NCBI RefSeq assembly: GCF_903853455.1
Contig: NZ_CAINTR010000008.1
Coordinates: 62,001-126,000, forward strand
From: an uncultured Magnetospirillum sp.
GTDB lineage: Bacteria > Pseudomonadota > Alphaproteobacteria > Rhodospirillales > Magnetospirillaceae
Direction: 5' to 3'
Length of the DNA stretch: 64,000 nucleotides
How positions within the stretch are numbered: the stretch's first letter is position 1; each line of letters starts with the position of its first letter. Shown piece after piece: positions 33,406 to 41,485 of the stretch. Below the pieces are notes generated by a model that saw only the letters and a program-made list of their open reading frames with translations, searched no databases and had not been told where the DNA came from. The position numbers and the translations under genes were made by a program.

Positions 33406-35091
33406 AGCCAGTTCGGGGATTTCAGCGCAGACCACCTCGTGGTAGGGGCGCTTGTTCAGGTTGACCAGCCCGGCGAAGCGCTCGCGCTCGAAGGTGTCGA
33501 CGCCGTCGCTCCAGCGCTTCAACTGGGCGACCACCGCTTCGGCGCTGGTGGCGCACAGGCCGGGAAATTCGCGGAAGATGGACTTCTTCTGACCGGGGAT
33601 GACGTCGATCATCAGGGTCGGCGTGCCCAACTGAATAGCTTCGGCAATGATGGTCGAGGGGTCCGAAACCACATAATCGGCGCGCGACACCAGTTCGTAG
33701 ACCGGGTCGGCCACATGAACCACGTTGGCCAGGCCCCGGCGGCAGTCCTCGATGAAGTCCGGAATCAGGCTGTCATGGGGATAGCCGCTCTTGACCTGCA
33801 ACAGGATGCGGCGATCAGGGAAGCTCTCGGCCGCCAGCCGCACGGCGCGGACGAATTCCGGGTTGCCGATGGCAAAGCGGGCCATGAACAGAATGTCGTG
33901 GCTGGTCCGGTGGGGCTGGTCGAGAAACTCTTGGGTGAAGGCGAAGGAACCGATGGAATGCAGCCCGCCCACCTCCCAGCTGTCCTTGAAATGGCGATGG
34001 AAGGCGCTGCCGATGGTGAAGTAGCGGTCCATGCTCACCCAGCGCAGCTGCGGCATCAGGATGGTGATGCCCTGGACGGCGTGGTTGAGGCCCCATTGCT
34101 GGGCGCCGACATGGTGCAGTTCCTGCCGCCGCAGCACATGCTCCACGTTGTAATCGTCGCGGGCCCAGAAATATTGAGGCCGGAAGCGGTTGAGCAGCGC
34201 CCGGATCTTCAGGCGGCGAAACGGCAGCAACGCCATCTCGTAGAACAGGCCTGGGGCGAGGTCGCCCCAGCGGGCCCAGATGGAAAATCCGTCCAGCGCG
34301 GTTCCGACCGCCTCCACCGCCCCCTTGGGGTCGAACACGCCGTCGCCGGGCATGCATTGCCGCCATGCGGCGAACGGCTTGGCGGCCTCGTAAGCGGCGA
34401 TCTCGGCATTGCGCATCACCATGACGGTCTCGCCGCCCCGGTTGAAGGCCCGGCACAGTTCCAGGTCGCGCCAGTCGGCGATCTGGTCCACCAGGGCGAA
34501 GACCGGCCGGCGCGGCGCCGACGGCCGCAGCTTGATCGCCACCCAGGCCAGGGCCGCCAGCAGACCGATCAGCAGGGCGGGAAGGTTGACCAGACGGTTG
34601 GGCAACCCCGTCGCCGTCACCCCCGGCAAGGCCGCCGCGCCGAACCAGGCCCGCGCCAGCCCCAGGATCTCCGGCGACAGGCCCACCACCGTGGCTCCGG
34701 TCAGCCCCACATGCTTGTTGAGCAGGAACGCCGCCATGTAGCGGCGGAAGGTGAACATGGTGGCCAGCAGCTTGAGGGCGAAACCGTGGCGCGCGTCCCG
34801 CCCCGCCGTTTCAAAACCGTAATGCCGGCCCTGCCACGGCTCGATGGTTTCCAGCACGTTGTCGGCGAAGATCAAGGTGGGGTAGGCCCATTCCTGGGCA
34901 TGCTCGGGATAGTCGTCGATCAGCCGCCGCGCGCCGCGCGCCAAGGCCCAGGCCTGCACCTTGTCCAGCAAACCCCGCAGGGGCGGCAGCAGCGGGTCCA
35001 CCAGCAGGATTCGCGGCGCCTCGCCGCGGCGCACCCGGCGGATCAGGCCGAAGGCGGTGATTTCGTTGAGGAGGATGACGGTGTCGGTCAT
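33355..35091 (-). CDS. GT-B-like surface glycan transferase with internal membrane segment
   Basis: A 578-residue protein from ATG 35091 (GGGGGA upstream). A hydrophobic segment at about residues 167-187 (LVNLPALLIGLLAALAWVAIKL) splits it into a small N-terminal part and a larger GT-B-like part. The latter has WARDDYNVEHVL, WGLNHAVQG, LLQVKSGYP and SDPSTIIAEAIQLGTPTLMID, which resembles the phosphate-binding loop of CDP-glycerol/poly-glycosyl transferases. It is probably a membrane-associated glycosyl- or glycerophosphotransferase. It is separated by 138 bp with an inverted repeat from the KdsB-like gene upstream. Exact family not recognised. Confidence 0.68.
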   Translation of the reverse strand: MTDTVILLNEITAFGLIRRVRRGEAPRILLVDPLLPPLRGLLDKVQAWALARGARRLIDDYPEHAQEWAYPTLIFADNVLETIEPWQGRHYGFETAGRDARHGFALKLLATMFTFRRYMAAFLLNKHVGLTGATVVGLSPEILGLARAWFGAAALPGVTATGLPNRLVNLPALLIGLLAALAWVAIKLRPSAPRRPVFALVDQIADWRDLELCRAFNRGGETVMVMRNAEIAAYEAAKPFAAWRQCMPGDGVFDPKGAVEAVGTALDGFSIWARWGDLAPGLFYEMALLPFRRLKIRALLNRFRPQYFWARDDYNVEHVLRRQELHHVGAQQWGLNHAVQGITILMPQLRWVSMDRYFTIGSAFHRHFKDSWEVGGLHSIGSFAFTQEFLDQPHRTSHDILFMARFAIGNPEFVRAVRLAAESFPDRRILLQVKSGYPHDSLIPDFIEDCRRGLANVVHVADPVYELVSRADYVVSDPSTIIAEAIQLGTPTLMIDVIPGQKKSIFREFPGLCATSAEAVVAQLKRWSDGVDTFERERFAGLVNLNKRPYHEVVCAEIPELAVHELNAGIDRDRKNGL

Positions 35092-35108
35092 GACGTCCCC
35101 CCAAATCT

Positions 35109-35223
35109 CCCTCGCCACCCGCGAGAGCGGGGGGAGAGGGTCGGGGTGAGGGAGCTGTCGGCGACAGACGAGCCCTCACCCGGCTCGCTTCTGCTCGCCA
35201 CCCTCTCCCGCAAGCGGGCGAGG
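35109..35223. repeat. Long imperfect intergenic inverted repeat
   Basis: The left arm (CCCTCGCCACCCGCGAG... GGGGTGAGGG) and right arm (CCCTCACCCGGCTCGC... GGGCGAGGG) are imperfect reverse complements around a small CTGTCGGCGACAG hairpin. The GGGTGAGGG/CCCTCTCCC words are typical of a common intergenic repeat class in GC-rich proteobacteria. It fills most of the gap between the KdsB-like gene and the GT-like gene and may act as a weak terminator or RNA-stability element. Confidence 0.65.
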
Positions 35224-35229
35224 GTTGCT

Positions 35230-36018
35230 TTAACCTCTGCCATAGGCCTTGGCGTTCCACAGGGGGTCGGTGGCCATGGTCTTGGTCACCCGCGCCAGAT
35301 CCTCGGCGTTGTCGACGGTGTCGGACACGATGGGGGTCACCAGCACCTTCATGGTGCGGCCCATCTCGATCACCCGGTTATAGTCGATGCCCTCGACCTC
35401 CTCGTTGTAGGTCATGCCGAACTCCAGGAACTCTTTCAGGAAGTCCGGCTTGAAGGCGATGATGGCGGTGTGCTTGTAGACCCGCTCGGGCAGCACCCCA
35501 TGCTTCTTGGGGCTGGGGATGGGCGCGCGCGACATGTAGATCAGGCCACCGTCGCTGTCGCGGAACAGCACCTTGACCCGGTTGAGGTCATGGAATTCCT
35601 CGATCAGGGTCAGCGGTTCGACCAGGGTGGAGGACTCCAGCGCCGGCTCGGCGGCATGCGCGGCGATGATCTGGTCCAGCATGGCGGGATGGACCAGCGG
35701 CTGGTCGCCCTGGACGTTGATCACCAGGTCGTACGGGCCGTCGGTCTCGGCGATCTTCTCATAGGCCCAGGCGATGCGGTCATTGCACATGTCGAATTCG
35801 GGGGTCACCACCACCTCGCCCCCCAAGGCGCGGATGTCGGCCGCCACCTCCTCGTTGGGGGTGGCGACCACCACCTTGGTCAGGGTCCGGCACAGGCGGG
35901 TGCGCAAGGCGCAGTGGCCGATCATGGACATGCCGTCGATTGCTTTAAGCGGCTTGCCGGGAAAGCGGCCGGAATTCATGCGGGCGGGGACGATGGCGAT
36001 AGTCCGAAGGGTGGTCAT
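35230..36018 (-). CDS. KdsB-like CTP:sugar-acid cytidylyltransferase
   Basis: A 262-residue nucleotidyltransferase from ATG 36018 (ATGA overlap); the 745-residue tracked frame is mostly shadow of the fusion gene. The CTP motif is IVPARMNSGRFPGKPL and the metal motif is NVQGDQPLV, both as in 3-deoxy-manno-octulosonate cytidylyltransferases, with RAPIPSPKK and KHTAIIAF also matching. Where KdsB has an SGT(D/E)R substrate motif, this protein has CNDRIAWAYE. This argues for a related but different substrate than Kdo. It probably activates the acid sugar made by the neighbouring transketolase/kinase genes. Confidence 0.84.
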   Translation of the reverse strand: MTTLRTIAIVPARMNSGRFPGKPLKAIDGMSMIGHCALRTRLCRTLTKVVVATPNEEVAADIRALGGEVVVTPEFDMCNDRIAWAYEKIAETDGPYDLVINVQGDQPLVHPAMLDQIIAAHAAEPALESSTLVEPLTLIEEFHDLNRVKVLFRDSDGGLIYMSRAPIPSPKKHGVLPERVYKHTAIIAFKPDFLKEFLEFGMTYNEEVEGIDYNRVIEMGRTMKVLVTPIVSDTVDNAEDLARVTKTMATDPLWNAKAYGRG

Positions 36019-37958
36019 GAGCGGTCTTCCACATCCAGAATGATCTTGAGCCGGGCGCCCGAGCGGGCCAGATCCCAGGCCTCGGCGAACGATTCCAGCG
36101 GCAACCGGCAGGCCAGCAGCGGCGACAGGTCGAGGCTGGGCATCAGGCGGATGGCCTCGGCGAAATCCTCCGCCGTGCTGCCGACCGAGCCCACCACCGT
36201 CTTGTCGAAGGCGGCGATGGCCTCGAACGAGAACTCCTTGCGGGCATAGGGCAGGCCCAGCAGCAGCAGGGTGGCGCCGGCCGGGGCCGAATGCAGCGCC
36301 TTGTCCAGCACCTCGGGATGGCCGGTGGCTTCCACCACCACGTTGAACGCCCCCAGGCGGTCGAGATCCTGCGACGTCTCGATGCCGGCCCGGCCCTTGA
36401 ACACCTCCAGCCGGGCGGCGTTGCGGTCGAAGATGGTGACGGGATAGCCCCGCCGCGCCAGCTCCACCGCGCAGATATGACCGATGCAGCCGGCCCCGAT
36501 CACGGCGCAGCGCCGCTCGGCATCGGGAGCCGCCGCCAGCGCCGGCATCAGCCGGCGCATGCCCTTCAGCACCACCGCCAAGGGCTCGCACAGCGCCGCC
36601 TGGCGCAGGTCGGCGCTGGCATCCAGCTTGTGAACGAACCGCGCCGGGACCGTAACGAAATCGGCATAGGCGCCGTTGCGGCGAAACACCCCCAGCTCGG
36701 TGCGCTCGGCACAGCCGATGAAATTGCCGGCGCGGCATTCGGTGCAAGTGCCGCAGCTCTGGATACACTCCACCACCACCGGGTCGCCTTCCTTGACGGC
36801 GGTGACGTTCTGGCCGACCGCGACGATACGGCCGGAGAATTCGTGGCCGGGCACGATGGGATACTTGGCCATGCCGGTCTTGTAATAGCCCAGGCTGCCG
36901 GACAACAGTTCCAGGTCGGTGGCGCAGACCCCCACATGGGCGGTGCGGATGACCACGTCGCCGGGCTTGAGCTCGGGCAGCTCCATCTCTTCCAGCGCCA
37001 CCTTGCCGGGGCCGTGGATGACCACGGCGCGGGTGGAGCGGTCGAACAGCGCGTCTTCGCGTTCCTCGGCAGTCTCCAACGGATGCGCCTCCAACAGCCC
37101 CCGGAAGGTGCCGTAATTGCGGTTGAGCCGGAAATAGACCACTTCGCGCAAACGCTGGCCCAGACTGAGCCGTTGCGCTACCGGATTGACCCCGGGAGCG
37201 ACGGCGCGGCCCAGGTCGGCGACGGTGTTGCCCAGCTCGACCGCCAATTCGCGCAGCACCAGTTTCGGCCCCTTGATCCCCATGCGCCGCGCCGCCACCG
37301 CTTCGCGGTAATAGCGCCGGCGGATCTGGCGCCAGCTTTCCTCGTGCAGGTGATAGAGCGCCGCGTCCGGCTGGTAGACCACCCGATAGCCCTCGCCCAT
37401 CCAGCGCCGGGCCCAGTCGATGTCTTCCAGCCCGGTCAACTCCTCGTCGAACGGGTAGGTTTCCCACAGGTCGCGGCGGATGGCGGAATTGGCGTTGTTG
37501 ACGGCGAAGCGTTCCGGGCTCTCGTCGCGGCCGCGATGACCGAAGCTGCGCTCGAAATCCTCGGCCTCGCTGAATTTGGAACAGGCCTTGCCCAGCTGAC
37601 GGCCATAGGTCATGGCCACCTTGGCGTCGCGCAACGGAGCGATCAGGTTCTCCAGCCAGTGCGCGTCGCAGGGCTCGGTATGGGCCGAGGCGATGGCGAT
37701 GAAGCGGCCCTCGGCGGCGCGGATACCGGTGTTGAGGGAATAGCCGAAGGTGAAGTCGTGGCTGGAGATGCGCAGCACCTTGTGGGCGCGCGCCTCGGCG
37801 ATGTCGCGGGTGCGGTCGAACGACCCCGAATCGACGATGATGACCTCGAAGTCGCGATAGACCTGACGGTCCAGCGCGTCGAACAGGCCGGGCAGGTATT
37901 TCTGCTCGTTGAAGCAGCGGATGACGACCGATGTCTCGACCCGCCGGGACTCAGGCAC
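36015..37958 (-). CDS. Fused GT2 glycosyltransferase and zinc-dependent alcohol dehydrogenase
   Basis: A single uninterrupted 647-residue frame from GTG 37958. Residues about 8-230 are a GT2 GT-A domain: SVVIRCFNEQKYLPGLF, IIVDSGSFDRT, then DDW-like LTGLEDIDWARRW. Residues about 310-647 are an MDR dehydrogenase: GVCATDLELL and GHEFSG (catalytic zinc), CGTCTECRAGNFIGC (structural zinc), IGAGCIGHICAVEL (NAD). Both halves keep their catalytic motifs, so both should work. It is coupled on both sides (8 bp and 4 bp overlaps). It could oxidise a sugar and transfer another, or process one donor. I know of no standard family with this architecture. Confidence 0.87.
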   Translation of the reverse strand: MPESRRVETSVVIRCFNEQKYLPGLFDALDRQVYRDFEVIIVDSGSFDRTRDIAEARAHKVLRISSHDFTFGYSLNTGIRAAEGRFIAIASAHTEPCDAHWLENLIAPLRDAKVAMTYGRQLGKACSKFSEAEDFERSFGHRGRDESPERFAVNNANSAIRRDLWETYPFDEELTGLEDIDWARRWMGEGYRVVYQPDAALYHLHEESWRQIRRRYYREAVAARRMGIKGPKLVLRELAVELGNTVADLGRAVAPGVNPVAQRLSLGQRLREVVYFRLNRNYGTFRGLLEAHPLETAEEREDALFDRSTRAVVIHGPGKVALEEMELPELKPGDVVIRTAHVGVCATDLELLSGSLGYYKTGMAKYPIVPGHEFSGRIVAVGQNVTAVKEGDPVVVECIQSCGTCTECRAGNFIGCAERTELGVFRRNGAYADFVTVPARFVHKLDASADLRQAALCEPLAVVLKGMRRLMPALAAAPDAERRCAVIGAGCIGHICAVELARRGYPVTIFDRNAARLEVFKGRAGIETSQDLDRLGAFNVVVEATGHPEVLDKALHSAPAGATLLLLGLPYARKEFSFEAIAAFDKTVVGSVGSTAEDFAEAIRLMPSLDLSPLLACRLPLESFAEAWDLARSGARLKIILDVEDRS

Positions 37959-38886
37959 GCAGGCCGTCCAGCAGATTCTTGAGGGTGGAGTGGTGGATCC
38001 GCTCCCAGGCCTTGGGGCTGGAATTGCTGTTGTGGGGCGCCAGCATCACGTTATCCATGGCTTTCAACGGGTTGTCGGCGGCCAGCGGCTCGTGCTCGAA
38101 CACGTCCAGGGCGCAGCCGGCGATCTCGCCCGATGTCAGGGCGGCGACCAGGGCGGCCTCCTGCACCACCGGGCCGCGGCCGGTATTGATGATCACCGCA
38201 CTCTTCTTCATGCGCTTGAACTGGGCATGGCTGAACAGGTGATGGGAGGTGGGGTTGAGGTCGCAGCAGACGCTGACATAGTCCGACTGCTCCAGCAGGG
38301 CGTCGAGGCCCATCATCTCCACCCCCACCTCCGCGATGAAGGCGGGATCGATCTCGCGGATGTCGTTGCCCAGCAGCCGCGCGCCGAACGGCTTGGCCCG
38401 GCGCAGCACCGCCGACCCCATGCAGCCCACCCCCACCACCCCGATGGTGGATTCGTTGAGCGCCCGGCCGGGGATCTTGTCCCAGATGCCGGCCTTCATC
38501 ATGCGGTCCATCCACGGCAGGTTGCGGGCGAATGAGAGGATGTAGCCCAAGGCGGTATCGGCCACCGGCTGGGTGAAGGCATCCAGCGTGCGGCCGGTGG
38601 GAATGCCCTTGGTGGCGGCATAGGCCGAATCGATGGAATCGATGCCGGTGCCCCACTTGGAGATGACCTTCAGCTTGGGCGCGGCGTCGATCACCGCCTG
38701 GGTGATGCGGTCGTCGCCACAGACGATGCCGTGATACTGGCCGATGATCGGCAGCAGGTCGGCCTCTTCCAGACGCTCGTTGACCTCGGCCACGGTGATC
38801 GCGATGTCGTGCTCGGCGAACCACGGCCGGAAACGGTCGATGACCGGGATCATGTAGGGCGCGCTGATGAGGACGTTCCAGGTCAT
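37951..38886 (-). CDS. D-2-hydroxyacid dehydrogenase (phosphoglycerate dehydrogenase-like)
   Basis: A 311-residue NAD-dependent D-isomer-specific 2-hydroxyacid dehydrogenase. Seen are WGTGIDSID, the dinucleotide motif GVVGVGCMGS (about residue 150), the catalytic Arg in IINTGRGPVV, Glu in LDVFEHEPL and His in MLAPHNSNSS. It interconverts a 2-keto and a 2-hydroxy acid in the cytoplasm. Its place with a KdsB-like transferase and transketolase suggests acting on a sugar-acid precursor such as an ulosonate. It is a stand-alone enzyme without the ACT domain of serine-pathway SerA. Confidence 0.88.
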   Translation of the reverse strand: MTWNVLISAPYMIPVIDRFRPWFAEHDIAITVAEVNERLEEADLLPIIGQYHGIVCGDDRITQAVIDAAPKLKVISKWGTGIDSIDSAYAATKGIPTGRTLDAFTQPVADTALGYILSFARNLPWMDRMMKAGIWDKIPGRALNESTIGVVGVGCMGSAVLRRAKPFGARLLGNDIREIDPAFIAEVGVEMMGLDALLEQSDYVSVCCDLNPTSHHLFSHAQFKRMKKSAVIINTGRGPVVQEAALVAALTSGEIAGCALDVFEHEPLAADNPLKAMDNVMLAPHNSNSSPKAWERIHHSTLKNLLDGLRA

Positions 38887-38928
38887 GGGAGCTCCGAGGC
38901 TTTCCGATGCAGGCCTCTTTCTCGCGCG

Positions 38929-39558
38929 TCAGGGCCGAGTCGTCAAGACTACCCGGCAAGGCGAGCCGTCGGCGCCGATCAATTTGAGCGGCAGGCAGGC
39001 AAGCTCATAGGCGCCGGAGGCGACGCCGCGCAGGTCCAGCCCCTCCACCGCGATCACCCCGGCGCCCAGCAGGATGCGATGAGTAGTGGGCTCGGCATCG
39101 TGAAAGCGCTGCACCGACAGGTAGTCGATGCCCACCAGCCGGATGCCGCTGTCCACCAGCCATTGCGCTCCTTCCGGGGTGAAGGCGACGAAATCGCGCT
39201 CGAACGCGTGGGCGGGATGGTCCCACAGCGCCGAATTGCGGGTCCGCACCAGCAGGCGGGTGCAGCCGGGCGGGATCTCGAACGCCTCGGGGCCGATGGC
39301 ATCGACCGCGTCGCCGACGCGGGCCACGTGGCACGGTCCCATCAGGATGCCCAGATCCAGGCCGGCCACGTCGCCGCCGCCGGGAATGAAATGGATGGGG
39401 GCGTCGAGATGGGTGCCGTAATGCACCGCGAAATCCATCCGGGTGACGTTGCACTCGTCGCCCTTGGCCATGTCGGACAGGCGCGTGACCACCGGGGCCG
39501 GCTCGCCCGGCCACGGCGGCACGCCGCTGCCGATGGCCAGGGTTACATCATAAATCAC
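38929..39558 (-). CDS. Cyclase/kynurenine formamidase-family hydrolase
   Basis: A 209-residue metal-dependent protein from GTG 39558, overlapping galE by 11 bp; the 323-residue tracked frame is extended by shadow. The family signature appears as HYGTHLDAPIHFIPGG (HxGTHxDxPxHF) near residue 47, and WDHPAHAF and TTHRILL are also typical. Family members hydrolyse amides, lactones or act as cyclases. In a glycan cluster it could act on an N-formyl or lactone form of a sugar. The substrate is unknown. Confidence 0.82.
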   Translation of the reverse strand: MIYDVTLAIGSGVPPWPGEPAPVVTRLSDMAKGDECNVTRMDFAVHYGTHLDAPIHFIPGGGDVAGLDLGILMGPCHVARVGDAVDAIGPEAFEIPPGCTRLLVRTRNSALWDHPAHAFERDFVAFTPEGAQWLVDSGIRLVGIDYLSVQRFHDAEPTTHRILLGAGVIAVEGLDLRGVASGAYELACLPLKLIGADGSPCRVVLTTRP

Positions 39559-40531
39559 GGTTTTCCCACTCCAGCGCCGAGCGGATGATGAGGTCGAGGT
39601 CGTCGCGCTTCGGGATCCAGCCCAGAATCCGCTGCAACAGGGTCGAATCCGCCACCAGGGCCGGCGGGTCGCCGCGTCGGCGCGGGCCGATGTCGATGGC
39701 GAGCTTACGCCCCGCCACACGCTGCACCGCGTCCAGCACCTCGCGCACCGAGAAGCCCCTTCCATAGCCGCAATTGGCGACCAGCGATTCGCCGCCCCGC
39801 TCCAGATGCCCCAGCGCCAGCACATGGGCCTCGGCCAGATCGGAGACATGGATGTAGTCGCGGATGCAGGTGCCGTCGGGAGTGGGGTAGTCCTCGCCAT
39901 AGATGCTGAGACCGGGGCGCTTGCCCACCGCCGCCTCCACCGCGATCTTGATCAGATGGCTGGCCACCGGCGAGACCTGACCGCTGCGGCCCATGGCGTC
40001 GGCGCCGGCGACGTTGAAATAACGCAGCGCCGCGAAGCGCGTGTCGCCCACCGAACAGGCGTCGGCCAAGGCCCATTCCAGCGCCAGCTTGGAGCGGCCA
40101 TAGGGGCTGATCGGCCGCAACGCCGCATCCTCGGCGATGGGCAGGCGGTCGGGGCTGCCGTAGACGGCGGCGGTGGAGGAATAGACCAAATGCCGCACCC
40201 CCGCCCCGATGCAGGCGTCGAGGAAGGCGAAACCGGCGCCGACATTGTTGCGCCAATAGGGCAGCGGCGTTTGAAACGACTCCGAAACGATGATCGAGCC
40301 GGCGAACATCATGACGCTGTCGCAGGCCTGCTCGGCCAGGATGCGGCGCACCAGGGCGCCGTCGCCCATGTCGCCCGGGATGAAGACGGCATCCGCCGGA
40401 ACCAAGTCCCGCCGTCCGGTGGACAGGTCGTCCAGCACCACCACCTTGCGGCCGCCGGCCACCAGCTCCAGCGCCACATGGCTGCCGATATAGCCGGCAC
40501 CGCCGGCGACGAGAACAGCCCTGCCTTCCAT
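39548..40531 (-). CDS. galE: UDP-glucose 4-epimerase
   Basis: A 327-residue extended SDR from ATG 40531, with AGGAG five bases upstream; the tracked GTG two codons earlier is less well placed. Seen are VAGGAGYIGSHVALEL, the catalytic YSSTAAVYGSP and YGRSK, RYFNVAGAD, and RDYIHVSDLAEAH, as in GalE. It converts UDP-Glc to UDP-Gal (and possibly the N-acetyl forms), feeding the UDP-galactopyranose mutase at 14351. It diverges from the TylF-like methyltransferase across 124 bp. Confidence 0.88.
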   Translation of the reverse strand: MEGRAVLVAGGAGYIGSHVALELVAGGRKVVVLDDLSTGRRDLVPADAVFIPGDMGDGALVRRILAEQACDSVMMFAGSIIVSESFQTPLPYWRNNVGAGFAFLDACIGAGVRHLVYSSTAAVYGSPDRLPIAEDAALRPISPYGRSKLALEWALADACSVGDTRFAALRYFNVAGADAMGRSGQVSPVASHLIKIAVEAAVGKRPGLSIYGEDYPTPDGTCIRDYIHVSDLAEAHVLALGHLERGGESLVANCGYGRGFSVREVLDAVQRVAGRKLAIDIGPRRRGDPPALVADSTLLQRILGWIPKRDDLDLIIRSALEWENRDL

Positions 40532-40585
40532 GGTCACTCCTGCCGCTTATCCGTCTCGGGTATATCGTGGCCGCCGCTGTGGCGC

Positions 40586-40614
40586 TTCACAAATTTTTCC
40601 GGCTGGGCTAGTCT
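40586..40614 (+). promoter_or_regulatory. Candidate sigma-70-type promoter for the TylF-like gene
   Basis: TTCACA and TAGTCT are 17 bp apart on the plus strand, about 40 bp before the start codon at 40656, in the divergent region with galE. The -35 differs from TTGACA at one base; the -10 is a weaker match. No GTTCAY-type operator is present. Confidence 0.35.
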
Positions 40615-40655
40615 CCCCCCAATCTCGGAAGGATCAGAATAGGTTAGGATGCGTC

Positions 40656-41354
40656 ATGACGTTCAATGCCAATCCCAAGCTTGAGTTCGCTCGGAAGCTG
40701 CTGGGAAAAAATTACACCAAACTGCTGACCATCCATAACTACTGCAAGATGCAGGAGGTCTTCTCCGACGTCAGCAAGGATGTTCTGTTCGTCGACAAGC
40801 TGCTCAAGGACGGCAATCGCGCCCGTTCCATCATCTTCAAGCACATCGCCGAGAGCGAGCTCAAGGGCGAGCCCATCGACTACCTGGAATTCGGCGTCCA
40901 CAAGGGCGAGAGCTTCCGCGAATGGATGGGGCTGTCGTCCAATCCCCAGTCGCGCTTCTTCGGCTTCGATACCTTCGAGGGCCTGCCCGAGGATTGGGGT
41001 CCCACCCCCAAGGGCTGCTTCGACGTCAAGGGCAAGCTGCCGGAGATTCCCGACGGCCGTGGGCAGTTCTACGCCGGCCTGTTCCAAAAGACGCTGCCGT
41101 CCTTCCTCGCCACCTACGAGCCGAAGAACCGCATGGTCGTCCACCTGGACGCCGACCTCTACACCTCGACCCTGTTCACCCTGACCTCGCTCGACCGCTT
41201 CTTCAAGCCGGGCACGCTGATCATGTTCGACGAGTTCTCCGACTGCCTGCACGAGTTCTCGGCGTTCTACGACTATTGCCGCAGCTTCTACCGCGACTGG
41301 GAGCTGCTGGCGTCCCGCGTGGATCTGTGGAAGACGGTTTTCCGTCTGAAGTAA
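40656..41354 (+). CDS. TylF/MycF-like O-methyltransferase
   Basis: A 232-residue metal-dependent sugar O-methyltransferase; ATG 40656 follows TTAGGA, and the tracked start lies in galE's promoter region. TylF-type marks are YLEFGVHKGESFREWM, FFGFDTFEGLPEDW, the metal-binding VVHLDADLYTST and LIMFDEFSDC. It probably methylates a sugar hydroxyl in the cytoplasm. Like the methyltransferase at 4136, it is alone on the plus strand among minus-strand genes and next to a copy of the dispersed two-hairpin repeat. Confidence 0.85.
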   Translation: MTFNANPKLEFARKLLGKNYTKLLTIHNYCKMQEVFSDVSKDVLFVDKLLKDGNRARSIIFKHIAESELKGEPIDYLEFGVHKGESFREWMGLSSNPQSRFFGFDTFEGLPEDWGPTPKGCFDVKGKLPEIPDGRGQFYAGLFQKTLPSFLATYEPKNRMVVHLDADLYTSTLFTLTSLDRFFKPGTLIMFDEFSDCLHEFSAFYDYCRSFYRDWELLASRVDLWKTVFRLK

Positions 41355-41370
41355 CGCCCACCCTCTCCGA

Positions 41371-41398
41371 CGGCCGAATGAAACCCTTCATTCGGCCG
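41371..41398. terminator. Perfect 12-bp hairpin between convergent genes
   Basis: CGGCCGAATGAA and its exact complement enclose ACCC. The hairpin sits 17 bp after the TylF-like stop and before repeat copy B and the PtmE-like gene end (41486). No T-run follows on either strand, so it may be a stability or Rho-related element more than a strong intrinsic terminator. Confidence 0.55.
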
Positions 41399-41419
41399 GA
41401 GGCAAGGCCAAGGGCCGCC

Positions 41420-41476
41420 GCCGCTCATGCGGCGAAAGCCAAGGGATGCGGAACGCATCCCGCCCGGCGATTGAGG
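41420..41476 (+). repeat. Two-hairpin dispersed repeat, copy B
   Basis: Plus strand: hairpin CCGC-TCAT-GCGG, linker CGAAAGCCAA, hairpin GGGATGC-GGAAC-GCATCCC, tail CGGCGATTGAGGG. First hairpin, linker and tail match copy A exactly, while the second stem has been replaced with complementary changes. Confidence 0.75.
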
Positions 41477-41485
41477 GACACTCTG

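Noticed and set aside
40656-40672. TGACGTTCAA at the start of the TylF-like gene resembles the -35/operator half-site
   Set aside because: It is in coding sequence on the plus strand, lacks the second half of the palindrome and has no -10 at 18 bp.
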